This document shows positions 30,376 through 40,233 of a DNA stretch of 64,000 nt, piece after piece. Where the stretch lies: the NCBI GenBank assembly GCA_016710135.1, contig JADJLM010000002.1:1-64000 (forward strand), in the 5' to 3' direction. The notes under the pieces were generated by a model. The model was not told where the DNA came from. It was given only the letters and a program-made list of their open reading frames with translations, and searched no databases. Position numbers and translations under genes: made by a program. Position 1 is the first letter of the stretch, and every line of letters starts with the position of its first letter. The stretch comes from Nitrosomonas sp. (GTDB lineage: Bacteria; Pseudomonadota; Gammaproteobacteria; Burkholderiales; Nitrosomonadaceae).

Positions 30376-30728
30376 TCTGACAGACATCCAATCAATTCGG
30401 TAACTGTACGATCTGATCTGAGCTAGTACATTTTACATTGATAGCAATCCGAAAATTGGTACCCCTATCATCGACAATATGAACTTGGTAATGTGGCGAT
30501 GAACCAGAACCTAATCGACGCGCAATTACTCTGCCCTTTAAAACACCATATTGCTTAAGTGACATCGGTCTCCTCCTCAATGAGTATATAAGTTGAGTGC
30601 TCCAGATCAACGATTGCAAAATAGCGATTGATCGTTTCAATCATTATCTAACCACATTATTACCCTATTCGACTGTGATTATTTTCACTGCTTAACTGTT
30701 TAAGTCTTCATTGCTAGGAAAATTGTTT

Positions 30729-31771
30729 CTACTGCGGACATTTAAACCAATCATCGGCAGTGACTTTGATGCTACAGCTCTTTTTTTGTTTATTGGCAAA
30801 AGCATCGGTGCAAGATCGAGTTCCATCATAATTTCCCTTCCCTGAATACCAGGGATTAGCATATGTATCAGTGCCTTTGTCGTTTGCTTGATCGAATAAA
30901 TAAAATGCCAAACCCTTCATGGAATGAGACGCTTCATTGGGAAAGCGCACTTCTTGTATATGGCGTTCGGGTGGAAAGAAAAACTTATGGAAAATCCGCA
31001 GATTCGCCAATATCTCATAGGCATCATAGACCCGATAAATACGAGTTTCCCCATTCAGCGCTGAAGAATCGCATTCACAGGCTGAAACTTGATCTTCCGG
31101 TGTTTGATCTGTAAAACCAGTGACTAAACTCGGATCGAATGCGATCGCTTGGATGATTTTGGTTGGATTGGAATAAAGCATATGTTGAGCAAGACCTCCT
31201 CCGAGAGAATGCCCTGTCGTAAAAAACTGCACTGTTTTTTTCGATTCACCAAAATAATCGAAAACTTTCTGCATATTTTTCCGAGCAGAAGAATATTGAT
31301 CTTCAATCGGTAAAAACCGCGTCAACCAGTGCATGTTGCCATAAAACCAATCTTTAAGCTCCCATGTGCCGCGAAAAGCCACGACGACTTGTATCGTGTC
31401 ATCGAATTCTTTTTTCCAAACGCGGTAAAACAAACCAGCATCGTCCTCACAAGCTGGAACCCATTCGATCTCAGTTACTTCGATCCAGCGTTCAGCCTGT
31501 AGGATTTTTCAAGCGATTCTCTTTCTTGGTTCGTTATCTTTGCGGTTTCTTTACCACAATCACGATCTTCTGCATAAGCCAAAGTTGACATTACCGCGGT
31601 GGGAAGAAACCGATGCGCTGCAGCAGATGGATCTTCAAGCAGCATCCTGAAATGTGATGAGCGAATCCGCGCCTCATTGACGCCTAGCACCTGGTTTCCA
31701 CAGTCTTCAATCGCAAGATGAGTACAGGATGCTGTAAGCAAAACAAAACCAATCAACCAAAAATAGCTCAT
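30729..31771 (-). CDS. Lipoprotein lipase-like protein (lipase class 3 fold), frameshifted
   Basis: A predicted surface or periplasmic lipoprotein esterase. The start at 31771 gives MSYFWLIGFVLLTASCTHLA with a lipobox ending at the cysteine of TASC. The lipase part has VVVAFRGTWELKDWFYGNM, the nucleophile elbow FTTGHSLGGGLAQHM (GxSxG serine) and FDPSLVTG; a later DAYEIL and RFPNEASHSM give candidate aspartate and histidine. The frame slips near 31493 after ESLEK, where one A lost from a run of five explains the break and restores ILQAERWIEVTEIEW leading into the lipase domain. The C-terminus has several cysteines. It neighbours a Kazal-domain lipoprotein 14 bp upstream on the same strand. Confidence 0.82.
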
Positions 31772-31784
31772 TTACTACCAACCA

Positions 31785-32249
31785 TTAATTGACGCGAGGC
31801 GCTTCACATATCCCAGGACAATCTGCTCCATTTTTTTCCGGATCACAACTATCCCTCGGATCATCGTTACAGACTTGACCTTGAGGGCATTGAAGTCCTG
31901 CGATTCCTCCACACGCCTGTGGCATTGTTTCGCACTCGTTCTCGTGATCAATGGATACACCTACTGCTGCAGCTTTACAGGTATTACCATAGGTTTTTCC
32001 ATCACAACCACAGACTGGTTGATAAACTTCAGGACAGATGGTAGGTTTATCAGCACAGATTCCTTGCGCATCCGCTATACTGCAACTACCAACGCCTAAA
32101 TTACAGTACTGATTTGTATTGGAACATTGTTTTCCCTGAATGCCACCACATACCAAAGGAAGCGGTGAGGGCTCAGGTGGTTCGTTGTCAGTACAAGCCT
32201 GCATTAGCATGAAAGCTCCCAAAATAGCTACACTCATGAGTTTCTGCAT
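31785..32249 (-). CDS. Kazal-type protease-inhibitor-like lipoprotein
   Basis: ATG 32249 is chosen because GGAGG lies nine bases upstream; it gives MQKLMSVAILGAFMLMQACT, a lipoprotein signal with the cysteine in MQAC. The 154-residue product is cysteine-rich. Its centre, ICPEVYQPVCGCDGKTYGNT followed by CKAAAVGVSIDHENEC, is a Kazal domain (CPxxYxPVCGxDGxTYxNxC). On either side are short CGGIQGKQC / CGGIAGLQC repeats with more cysteines, which probably form disulfides in the periplasm or outside. It should be anchored in the outer membrane and could inhibit serine proteases. It is followed 14 bp later by the lipase, suggesting a shared transcript. Confidence 0.88.
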   Translation of the reverse strand: MQKLMSVAILGAFMLMQACTDNEPPEPSPLPLVCGGIQGKQCSNTNQYCNLGVGSCSIADAQGICADKPTICPEVYQPVCGCDGKTYGNTCKAAAVGVSIDHENECETMPQACGGIAGLQCPQGQVCNDDPRDSCDPEKNGADCPGICEAPRVN

Positions 32250-32446
32250 TTTTGATTTCCTCCAAGTTATCTTGCTGCGAATTAAATGTGATTTGCAGAC
32301 CAGCCAGCAGAAGCAAGCTCGATCAAGCAAAAGATACCTTCCAATCCGCATCAATCACAGTGAGAAAACTCACATAACTTATTGAAAAAAGCAGGTTAAA
32401 TAACCCTCAGTACTAACACCATACTGTATATCGATCTCATTCGTGA

Positions 32447-34185
32447 TTATTTTTTTGGTATATAGAGATCAGTAATTGTGCCTTCAGCCATTTCTGCAGC
32501 AAAAAATAGCGTTTCCGAAAGCGTTGGATGGGGATGAATCGTTAAACTCAGGTCTTGCATATCGGCATGCATTTCCAAAGCCAAAACGGCTTCAGCAATC
32601 AAATCACCTGCGTGAGCACCAACCATTCCAGCACCCAAGATACGTCGCGACGTTTTATCGAACAATAGTTTCGTCAAACCATCTTCACTACCCATCGCAA
32701 TCGCGCGCCCGCTCGCTGCCCAGGGAAATACAGCTTTCTCATAGTCTATGCCCTGCTTCTTGGCTTCCGTTTCGGTTAAACCCATCCAAGCCACTTCAGG
32801 GTCGGTATAAGCAACCGATGGAATGGTACTTGCATCGAAGGCAACCTTATGCCCAGCAATTACTTCAGCAGCCAGTTTACCTTCGTAAGTGCCTTTATGC
32901 GCTAACATTGGTTCACCGGCAATATCACCGATTGCATAAATATGCGGCACGTTGGTGCGCATTTGGGAATCAACCGGAATAAAGCCGCGTTCATTGACTT
33001 GAATGTTTGCTAGCTCGGCATTGATCATTTTTCCATTGGGACGGCGACCGACTGCGACTAGAACACCATCGTAATTTTGCTCCGCTGGTGCTTGAGCTCC
33101 TTCAAAGGTCACTTTCAGCGTTTTTTTCTCGGTAGTGATTTTACTGACCTTGGTTTGTAAATAAATTGCTTCGTAACGGCTTACCAATTGTTTATGTAGC
33201 GGTTTGATTAAATCGACATCAGTGCCCGGTATCAGTTGATCCATGAGCTCCACGATAGTGATTTGACTTCCTAGTGCATGATAGACACTGGCCATTTCAA
33301 GACCGATGATTCCCCCGCCAACAATCAGCATGCGCTTAGGAATCGCGGTTAATGCTAAGGCATCGGTCGAATCCATCAATCGCGGATCATCAGGAAACCC
33401 AGGAATACGAGTTGCTGTTGAGCCAGCGGCAATGATGCAATGATCAAAGGTAACGATTTTCTTCCCATCGGGCGTAGCAACTTCCAGCGCATGGGGATTG
33501 AGAAATCGACCTATGCCCTGGACCACCTGCACTTTGCGCTGTTTGGCCAAGACAGATAAGCCTTTGGTCAATTTATTGATGACCGATTCTTTCCAAGTGC
33601 GCAATTGGTCGAGATCAATATTCGGTTTACCGAAATCGATACCATGTTTCGAAGCTGCTTTCGCTTCTGCAATCACCTTAGCCACATGCAGCAAGGCTTT
33701 GGATGGAATGCAACCGACATTGAGACAAACACCCCCTAAGCTTGAATACCGTTCGATCAAGATTACTTTTTTACCAAGATCAGCAGAACGGAAAGCAGCG
33801 GTATATCCGCCCGGCCCTGCCCCGAGCACCACTACCTCAGCATGCATATCCCCTGATATTTTCGCGGTTGATTGCGTATCGGGCTGGATGGTCTGGGCTG
33901 ATTGACTGGATGCAACCACAGATTCACTTGAGGACTCAGCGACAGCTGATAGCTCCAACGTTAAAATAGCACTCCCTTGCGATACTTTATCCCCACTTTG
34001 ATATGCAAGGTTTTGACGATGCCTGCCTGGGGTGAAGGTACTTCCATCGCGGCTTTGTCGGTTTCCAAGGTGATCAGCGAAGTTTCTTTTTCTACCGTAT
34101 CACCGGGTTTGACCAACACTTCGATCACTGGAACATCTTTAAAATCGCCGATGTCAGGAATGGTTATCGTGAGCGTATTTGCCAT
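32447..34185 (-). CDS. lpdA: Dihydrolipoyl dehydrogenase (E3) with N-terminal lipoyl domain, frameshifted
   Basis: Reoxidises lipoamide in the pyruvate or 2-oxoglutarate dehydrogenase complex. The start at 34185 gives a lipoyl domain with the swinging-arm lysine in LITLETDKAAMEVPSP. A linker rich in Ser, Glu and Thr joins it to the FAD/NAD part: VVVLGAGPGGYTAAFRSADL, the redox disulfide in GGVCLNVGCIPSKALLHV, LIVGGGIIGLEMASVY, HIYAIGDIAGEPMLAHK, and the active-site histidine in LSLTIHPHPTLSETL. The frame slips near 33990 in IKVG-DKVSQG; one G lost from a run of Gs explains it. This lipoyl-E3 fusion is known in Neisseria-type betaproteobacteria. The aceEF genes are not adjacent. Confidence 0.92.
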
Positions 34186-34239
34186 GCAGTTTTTTATATC
34201 AGTCTAAACAATCGAAAATATTGAACATATCGCAGCGCA

Positions 34240-35505
34240 CTATTGACGAATGTGGCCATCGCCTAGCACGATAAATTTCTGGCAGGTCAAGCCTTCTAAT
34301 CCAACCGGGCCGCGCGCATGAATTTTATCCGTTGAAATCCCGATTTCCGCGCCCAAACCATATTCGAATCCATCCGCAAAACGCGTGGATGCGTTAACCA
34401 TCACGGAACTGGAATCCACTTCACGCAAAAAACGGTGAGCGTGAGTAAAGTTTTCTGTAATGATGGAATCAGTATGCTGAGAACCATACACCGTAATATG
34501 ATCGATAGCCTGATCTAAGTTATCAACGACTCGCACATTAAGAATGGGGGCCAAATACTCAGTGCGCCAATCTTCTTCGGTAGCTAATTTCATCGGTGAT
34601 ACGATCGCGCATGCGGCCTGATTCCCACGGAGCTCCACACCTTTATCGAAATAAATTTTACAGAGCGTCGGCAAAACTTGCTGTGCAATACCTGCATGCA
34701 CCAATAAGGTTTCCATGGTGTTACAGGTGCCATAACGTTGTGTCTTGGCATTATCAGCAACGCGAATGGCTTTATCGATATCGGCTTGCTCATCGATATA
34801 CACATGGCAAATCCCGTCCAAGTGTTTGATTACTGGAATCTGCGCTTCATTCGCAATGCGTTCGATCAACCCTTTTCCACCTCGAGGCACGATCACGTCG
34901 ACAAAAGCCTTCATCGTAATCAATTCACCCACCGCTTCGCGATCCCGGGTTTCGATGACTTGAATCGCAGTTTCGGGTAATCCTGCAACGACCAGTCCCT
35001 CTTTCACACAAGCGGCAATCGCTTGGTTACTATGAATAGCTTCCGAACCACCGCGCAAAATTGCAGCATTACCTGCTTTGAGACACAAGCCTGCAGCATC
35101 GGCAGTCACATTGGGACGCGCTTCGTAAATGATGCCAATGACCCCCAGCGGCACGCGCATTCTTCCCACTTGAATACCGGAGGGACGAAAATCTAAATTA
35201 CTAATCCCGCCAATTGGGTCAGCAAGCGCTGCAATTTGCAACAATCCTTCCGCCATGCTTTGAATGCCCTTGGAAGAAAGGGTTAAACGATCAATCATTG
35301 CGCTACTCAACCCCTTGGATCGTGCCGTATCTAGATCCTGCTGATTGGCATCGAGCAATTTTTGTTCATCGCGTCGAATGGCTTCAGCCATCGCCTGTAA
35401 TGCGCGATTTTTCGTTGAAGTATCTGCTTTGGCTACCGCACGTGAGGCATTGCGTGCATTTAACCCAACTGACTGCATATAGGCTTTAATATTGGTTACT
35501 TCCAC
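34240..35505 (-). CDS. proA: Glutamate-5-semialdehyde dehydrogenase (gamma-glutamyl phosphate reductase)
   Basis: Second step of proline synthesis: reduces gamma-glutamyl phosphate with NADPH. Motifs: MQSVGLNARNASRAVAKADT at the N-terminus, RMRVPLGVIGIIYEARPNVT, AGNAAILRGGSEAIHSNQAI, the catalytic cysteine in QRYGTCNTMETLLVHAG, and VNASTRFADGFEYGLGAEIG near the end. Length is about 421 residues. GTG 35505 (giving MEVTNIKAYMQSVG) is preferred because GGAGAGGG lies just upstream and it matches typical ProA starts; ATG 35541 would add 12 residues. It is followed by lpdA 54 bp later on the same strand. proB is not next to it. Confidence 0.93.
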   Translation of the reverse strand: MEVTNIKAYMQSVGLNARNASRAVAKADTSTKNRALQAMAEAIRRDEQKLLDANQQDLDTARSKGLSSAMIDRLTLSSKGIQSMAEGLLQIAALADPIGGISNLDFRPSGIQVGRMRVPLGVIGIIYEARPNVTADAAGLCLKAGNAAILRGGSEAIHSNQAIAACVKEGLVVAGLPETAIQVIETRDREAVGELITMKAFVDVIVPRGGKGLIERIANEAQIPVIKHLDGICHVYIDEQADIDKAIRVADNAKTQRYGTCNTMETLLVHAGIAQQVLPTLCKIYFDKGVELRGNQAACAIVSPMKLATEEDWRTEYLAPILNVRVVDNLDQAIDHITVYGSQHTDSIITENFTHAHRFLREVDSSSVMVNASTRFADGFEYGLGAEIGISTDKIHARGPVGLEGLTCQKFIVLGDGHIRQ

Positions 35506-35742
35506 TTCCCTCTCCACCCAGAAAAAGTTTGAATCATTCATGTCATTAATTGGTATTTTACATGGGAGAATACCGTCTCGCGTAATGTTCCCAAAAGAAT
35601 TTTTTGGAAACTATGAATGCCTCATACATCCAAATATAATTTTAAGCAACTGATCCGTTGCAGGTTTATTCTTATAAAATAACTTTTGAGCTATTTTCCG
35701 CCCATTTAACAATCGTGCATCACGCTGAATGATGATTTCCAA

Positions 35743-36558
35743 ATGAATCAACAACGCTACACTGCAGTAGTTCTGGCTGCTGACCGCACCAACAAGGATC
35801 CGATCACACAACATACAGGCGCTGCATGTAAAGCTTTTGCCCCTGTTGGCGGTATACCCATGGTAATTCGTGTTATTGACACACTCGCAAGCTGTGATCT
35901 GATCAACAAGATAATCCTTTGCGGCCCCCCGGAAAGCTTGCACGTGCATTGCCCGGAGCTAAGGCAACGTATTTCATCCGGTTTGGTCAATTGGATACCT
36001 AACCTGGATTCCCCGAGTCGCAGCGCTGAAAATGCGATCAACCAGATACCGCACGATATTCCAGTGCTTCTGACGACTGCTGATCATGCGTTATTATCGC
36101 CTGAAATCGTACAAAATTTCTTGCAAGCCTCTATGAGAGTGAATTGTGATGTCACCGTGGGTGCAATCACCGAAGAGGTTCTATTAGCTGCATTTCCTGG
36201 CAGCAGACGCACAATCATCCGCTTACGTGATGGTGGATTTCGTGGTTGTAATCTTTATACCTTTAATCCTAAGGGGCGTGCCTTGGTTGGATTCTGGCAG
36301 CAAGCGGAAAATTTGCGTAAAAAACCCTGGAAACTCGTTGCACGAGTTCTCGGATTCAAAACCGTATTGTTGTATCTGCTAGGAATGTTAACCAAGCGAA
36401 AAGCGTTGGCTGCAATATCAGAAAAATCCGGTGTCGATATTCAAGTCGTGATGCTTGATGATGGGCGCGCCGGTATTGATGTTGACAAAATTGACGATCT
36501 AACACTAGCTGAATCTATACTTAGCCAGAATCAACAGGGCTCTAGATTCCCTAACTAG
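35743..36558 (+). CDS. MobA-like nucleotidyltransferase family protein
   Basis: A 271-residue cytoplasmic protein with the NTP-transferase fold. The N-terminus YTAVVLAADRTNKDPITQHT replaces the usual GGxSxRxG loop with a weaker version, then GAACKAFAPVGGIPMVIRVI holds the lysine and PVGG turn. DIPVLLTTADHALLSPEIV is the metal-binding D-x-(A/P) strand. Later RLRDGGFRGCNLYTFNP and DVDKIDDLTLAESIL match the C-terminal part of such enzymes. The sugar or cofactor it activates cannot be told. It lies divergent from proA and 150 bp upstream of tRNA-Leu; together they mark the ancestral chromosome side of that tRNA. Confidence 0.75.
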   Translation: MNQQRYTAVVLAADRTNKDPITQHTGAACKAFAPVGGIPMVIRVIDTLASCDLINKIILCGPPESLHVHCPELRQRISSGLVNWIPNLDSPSRSAENAINQIPHDIPVLLTTADHALLSPEIVQNFLQASMRVNCDVTVGAITEEVLLAAFPGSRRTIIRLRDGGFRGCNLYTFNPKGRALVGFWQQAENLRKKPWKLVARVLGFKTVLLYLLGMLTKRKALAAISEKSGVDIQVVMLDDGRAGIDVDKIDDLTLAESILSQNQQGSRFPN

Positions 36559-36708
36559 ATGTGCTGAATTTAATTTAATGATCTAAGAACGTTCAAAAGA
36601 GGCTAGTTGTTTCTAAAGCGATTATTTCTATGTATAATTCCTCTCTTATTCGCTTTCATCAAAGCTCATCCTGAGCAAAATAAAAGCAGCGACATTGATT
36701 TAAATACT

Positions 36709-36798
36709 GCCCGGGTGGTGAAATTGGTAGACACAAGGGACTTAAAATCCCTCGGACCTTATCCGTCCGTGCCGGTTCGATTCCGGCTCCGGGCACCA
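36709..36798 (+). tRNA. tRNA-Leu(UAA), CCA encoded
   Basis: Seven-base acceptor stem GCCCGGG pairing with TCCGGGC, D arm with GGTAGACAC, anticodon stem AGGGA/TCCCT around CTTAAAA (anticodon TAA), a long variable arm CGGACCTTATCCGT-like, T arm GCCGGTTCGATTCCGGC, discriminator A and encoded CCA. A TATAAT at 36633-36638 with TTTCTA 17 bases upstream could be its promoter. A copy of its 3' half lies inverted at 9588-9650. Confidence 0.97.
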
Positions 36799-36887
36799 GT
36801 TTCGAACGATTTTTTGTAACAAATTTTTTTCCGCAAAAGCTGTGGATAACTCACAAAATTTAATTATTTTGTAGGAGTGACCTTATC

Positions 36888-37439
36888 TGTACTAGCTCAG
36901 ATCAGATCGTACAGTTACCGAATTGATTGGATGTCTGTCAGATTAGATTTGGTTCAGATTTTTGCTGTTCCAAATCATTTTCCCACTGAGCAGAGTCTCC
37001 ATAGGAGTTTTTCCATTGCAGACTTTTCCCTGATGAGTTCTTTCATTATTATAATAATCGATCCAGCTGTCTAGGTCCTTTTGCAGTGACTCCAAATCGT
37101 GATATAGCTTCTTGCGGAAAGTCACTTGATAGAATTCCTGTAAGATGGTTTTATGGAATCGCTCACAGATACCGTTGGTCTGGGGTGACATGGCTTTTGT
37201 TTTGGTATGGTCGATATCATTGATTGCCAGGTATAGCTGGTAATCATGCTGTTCAACCCGCCCGCAATACTCCGTACCTCTGTCCGTTAATATTCGCAAC
37301 ATGGGTAAACCCTGTGTCGCATAGAATGGCAGCACCTTGTCATTTAGGATATCGGCTGCAGTAATTGATGTTTTGGCCGTATAGAGCTTGCAATGCACTA
37401 CCTTGGAGTAAGTATCAATAAAAGTTTGCTGATAAATAC
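36888..37439 (-). mobile_element. 3' fragment of an IS481 (type A) element
   Basis: Holds the IS481 end TGTACTAGCTCAGATCAGAT and the catalytic C-terminal half of the transposase (IYQQTFIDTYSKVVHCKLYT to the stop), cut at 37439 by the end of an IS3 element. The matching 5' fragment is at 18819-18967 beside IS3 copy 1. It lies 90 bp downstream of tRNA-Leu. Confidence 0.9.
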
Positions 37440-37788
37440 TGAATCGCCCCGGGTTTTCTGGAGACTTTTTAGTTTGAGTCAAGCCACATTAGCTGACTCC
37501 TCTAATTGGTAATAATATGCCTTTTCAAATTCAGCCGGTGGAATATTTCCGATCGGCTCCAGTAATCGGCGATTATTAAACCAATCTACCCATTCCAAGG
37601 TTGCAAACTCCACATCATCAATATTGCGCCATGGACCGCGATGCCGAATAACCTCGGTTTTGTATAATCCGTTAATTGTTTCAGCCAGCGCATTATCATA
37701 AGAATCTCCGACACTACCAACAGAAGCTTCAATATTGGCCTCAACCAGACGCTCCGTATAGCGAATCGACAAATATTGGCAACCGCGG

Positions 37789-39183
37789 ATGCCCTTCTAA
37801 GTGTCAAGTGGTAATTTGAGTACTGTTGACAACATTATTTCGTTTTCTCAAAGTGTAATATACCTCTCTTGCAATATAGCGTTTAACACAGCGAAGCGCT
37901 TCAAGTTTCGTGTGACCCTGAGTTAATCGTTTTTCGACATACTCTTTAGTTCTGGCATCTGTTCTTAGTCTCCCTATAGCAATAATATGCAGCGCGCTGT
38001 TAGCTGCTCTATCACCACCACGATTTAACCTGTGTCTGTTGACCTTACCGGATGAGGCAGGAATTGATTGACACCGCACAACGCCGCAAAGCTAGCTTCA
38101 GATTTTAAGCGTTCCGGGTTGTCTCCAACGGTAATGAGTAGTTGTGCCGCAGATTCATATCCAATGGCTTTGCCTGCAATCAGTTCAGGAGCGAGTTCAT
38201 CAACAATGACTGAAATCATTACATCCAAATCCGCAATTTCATCGTGTAATTCCAAATATCGCCGCGCAAGCGATTTGAATGCAATTTTGTATGCAGTCGA
38301 AATATCACGATACCCACCCAGATCTGGTCGCCAGGCGGCAAGGGTACGGATTAATTGCATTCGAGTCATTGTGCGTAGCGATTCACGAATCGCCTCTGGT
38401 GCAGAGATAATATTCATTTGGATCATTTGTAGTGCGATACGTCGAGCTGCAATGGCGGTCTTCCTGCATAACTTGAGAACTCGTAACGACTCCACCATGC
38501 CATCCCGCGTTTTAGGTGTGATGGTGCGTATACCAGCGAATGCTGCATGCGCCGCATTTTCCGCATCGATTGTGTCGTCTTTGCCGCGCTTGCGCCGGTC
38601 TGTTTTATCAGGTGCGGTGACCTCTAAAATTTCGATACCAAATTGTTGTAGATACCTTAGCAGACCAGCACCGTAAGTCCCTGTACACTCTACGCCAATA
38701 CGTTTGACTTCACCAAATGACTGCATCCAATTCAACATTGATTTATAACCGTGGCGTGTTGTTGGAAAAGAATTGCTAGCAAGTACTCGGTCATATGCGT
38801 TGACTACGGCTGCGAAATGAAGATCTTTGTGCGTGTCGACTCCTCCGACGATGCCCTGATGATTGGATGATGATGGATTACTCATTTCAGCTCCCCATTT
38901 TCGAATAATGTTATTGAATAGGGATTCACCGGAAACCGATTGCCGGGACAAGACAGTAAAGAGATAAGCGATCAGGCCCTTCTTGGGTCACAGGCAAAGG
39001 TGAGGTGAAACCTCACCGTCAGATGTTGCCAAGTAACCGACAGATCCGGGGAATGACACAAATGTTGGTCGATCGCTGTGGGAGTCAGGAAACTTATAAC
39101 CCTAACGGTACCAGAGCTCCAATAATTACTCAGTCAATGATTGAGTCAACTCATTATTGAAATCTGGTACACGTATTCTTACT
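37789..39183 (-). mobile_element. IS110-family element (copy 2), uninterrupted
   Basis: The 1395-bp element lies in the same base of the IS3 transposase gene as copy 1. The transposase starts at complement 38885 (MSNPSSSNHQGIVGGVDTHK), covers the DEDD part (GGVDTHKDLHF, GVECTGTYGAG, KDDTIDAENAAHAA) and the C-terminal part (ALCGVNQ, then RGGDRAANSALHIIAIGR in another frame). The only break is near 38065-38070 in CGVN-PIPASSGK, where a base is missing compared with copy 1; copy 1 is broken elsewhere. A consensus of the two copies gives an intact gene of about 360 residues. Confidence 0.92.
38886..39183 (-). ncRNA. Long 5' non-coding end of IS110: bridge-RNA candidate
   Basis: IS110-group elements are known to encode a structured bridge RNA in the non-coding end upstream of the transposase. 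Here about 298 bp precede the transposase ATG, far longer than a promoter needs, and contain a perfect hairpin GGTGAGG-TGAAA-CCTCACC (38999-39017) and a GACTCCCACAGCGATCG-type segment. In copy 1 the same region holds the hairpin at 21304-21322 but is interrupted by IS481. RNA boundaries and loops cannot be set from one sequence. Confidence 0.5.
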
Positions 39184-40207
39184 GTCGCTATGATGAATTA
39201 GTCCCTTGATTTCCCTCCGTGCCCACAATGCTTGTTCCAGGGCATCGAGCACTAAGTCGGTTTGTAGTGATCGACCAACCCGCCAACCAACAATATACCG
39301 AGCATAAACATCAATGATAAAAGCAACATAAACAAACCCCGTCCACGTTGCAACAAAGGTAATATCAGCAACCCACAATTGATTTGGCCGGGCTGCGGTA
39401 AATTGCCGGTTGACCTTGTCGGCTGGCCGATAGAGCGAATCATCCGGAAATAGTTGTCCAACATCTCTTGCCGCGTTTGATGCCTTGTATTCCCAGCTTC
39501 TTCATCAGTCGCTCGACAGTGCAACGGGCAGCTCGCGTACCTTCACGTATCAACTGTCGCCATACTTTGCGGAAACCATAAACCCGGAAGTTGTTTTCCC
39601 AAACCCGTTGTATTTCAAGTTCCAGTTTCATGTCGCGCTTAATGCGATCGGGTAATCGATCCGAATCTCGTTCGCGCCTTTTGTGTTCATAATAACTCGA
39701 CGGGGCAATCTGTATTTGTCTACAGACTGGCTCGACCCCATATTCCGCTTTGTTTCTATCAACAAATAACATCATCATTTCGACTGGCGGTCGAGCTCCG
39801 CCTGGGCAAAATAAGCCGATGCCTTACGCAATATCTCGTTGGCACGCTTTAATTCACGATTCTCCCGTTCCAATTCCTTGAGCTTTTCCCGGTCCGATGT
39901 CGATATACCACCTCGAATTCCTGATCCGTCTCCGCTCTTCTTACCCATGTACGTAACGTTTCTGCCGCACACCCAATCTTCGATGCGATCGATTTGATTG
40001 CTGACCATTGCGATTCATGCTCTCTTTGTTGCTCGAATACCAATCTTACTGCTCGTTCTCGTACTTCCGGTGAATAACTGATTTGATTCTTCATCTCTTC
40101 CTCCTCCTCTCAAATCATTTTATCTCCAGAAAACCCGGGGCGATTCAAAAGTGTTGACACATCAAATATCAGCGGCACTGATTCTTGATAGGTTTTGTTT
40201 GACATCA

Positions 40208-40225
40208 AAGACAACCGGTCGTATT
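40208..40225. promoter_or_regulatory. TetR operator 1 (upstream of the TetR gene)
   Basis: AAGACAACCGGTCGTATT centred on ACCGGT (40214-40219), 9 bp before the chosen TetR start. Read on the other strand it is AATACGACCGGTTGTCTT, sharing AATACGACCGGT with operator 2. It fits autoregulation. Confidence 0.7.
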
Positions 40226-40233
40226 ATGCGATC

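Larger units (their letters stand above)
29229..30430 (+). mobile_element. IS481-family element (type A), complete
   Basis: The 1202-bp reference copy. Ends are TGTATTAGTTCAGATCTAAT at 29229 and (other strand) TGTACTAGCTCAGATCAGAT ending at 30430, with a 7-bp duplication TTTTACA on each side (29222-29228 and 30431-30437). It lies inside the DUF2278 gene. The intact transposase and perfect duplication suggest recent movement. Confidence 0.95.
28316..30565 (-). pseudogene. DUF2278 protein with C-terminal lamin-tail domain, split by IS481
   Basis: The N-terminal piece starts at ATG 30565 (GGAGGAG ribosome site just upstream) with MSLKQYGVLKGRVIARRLGS and YQVHIVDDRGTNFRIAINVK, the YukJ/DUF2278 start. 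After the IS481 element (29229-30430) the gene resumes (MYHIKQHFTHPITDKLVDLP, ADEEAAVYAFGERWGPE, GIHDIHMNQGNVGSF, DGGLLLHFP) and ends with a lamin-tail-like domain (EWIHILNTSDRVIDLAGWHL, GGIITLLNQKG) to the stop at 28316. Removing the IS and one copy of the TTTTACA duplication restores one frame of about 345 residues. Function is unknown; the HDIHMNQG motif suggests a hydrolase-like site. Disrupted here. Confidence 0.85.
37440..40147 (-). mobile_element. IS3-family element (copy 2), both ends present, split by IS110
   Basis: The ends TGAATCGCCCCGGGTTTTCT occur at both borders (ending 40147 and starting 37440). Without the IS110 the element is 1313 bp. OrfA begins at complement 40094 (SYSPEVRERAVRLVFEQQRE) and OrfB near 39778 (MMMLFVDRNKAEYGVEPVCR); both carry indels at places different from copy 1. 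OrfB is cut at HHSD (39184) and resumes at 37788 with YLSIRYTERLVEANIEASVG. The flanking three bases differ (TTT versus GTA on the minus strand), so this copy has probably recombined since insertion. Confidence 0.9.

Noticed and set aside
36607..36819. Open frame of 70 residues over tRNA-Leu
   Set aside because: It reads through the tRNA gene itself.
38068..38676. Long open frame opposite the IS110 transposase
   Set aside because: It is the shadow of the transposase gene on the other strand; the same shadow appears in copy 1 at 21643-22280.
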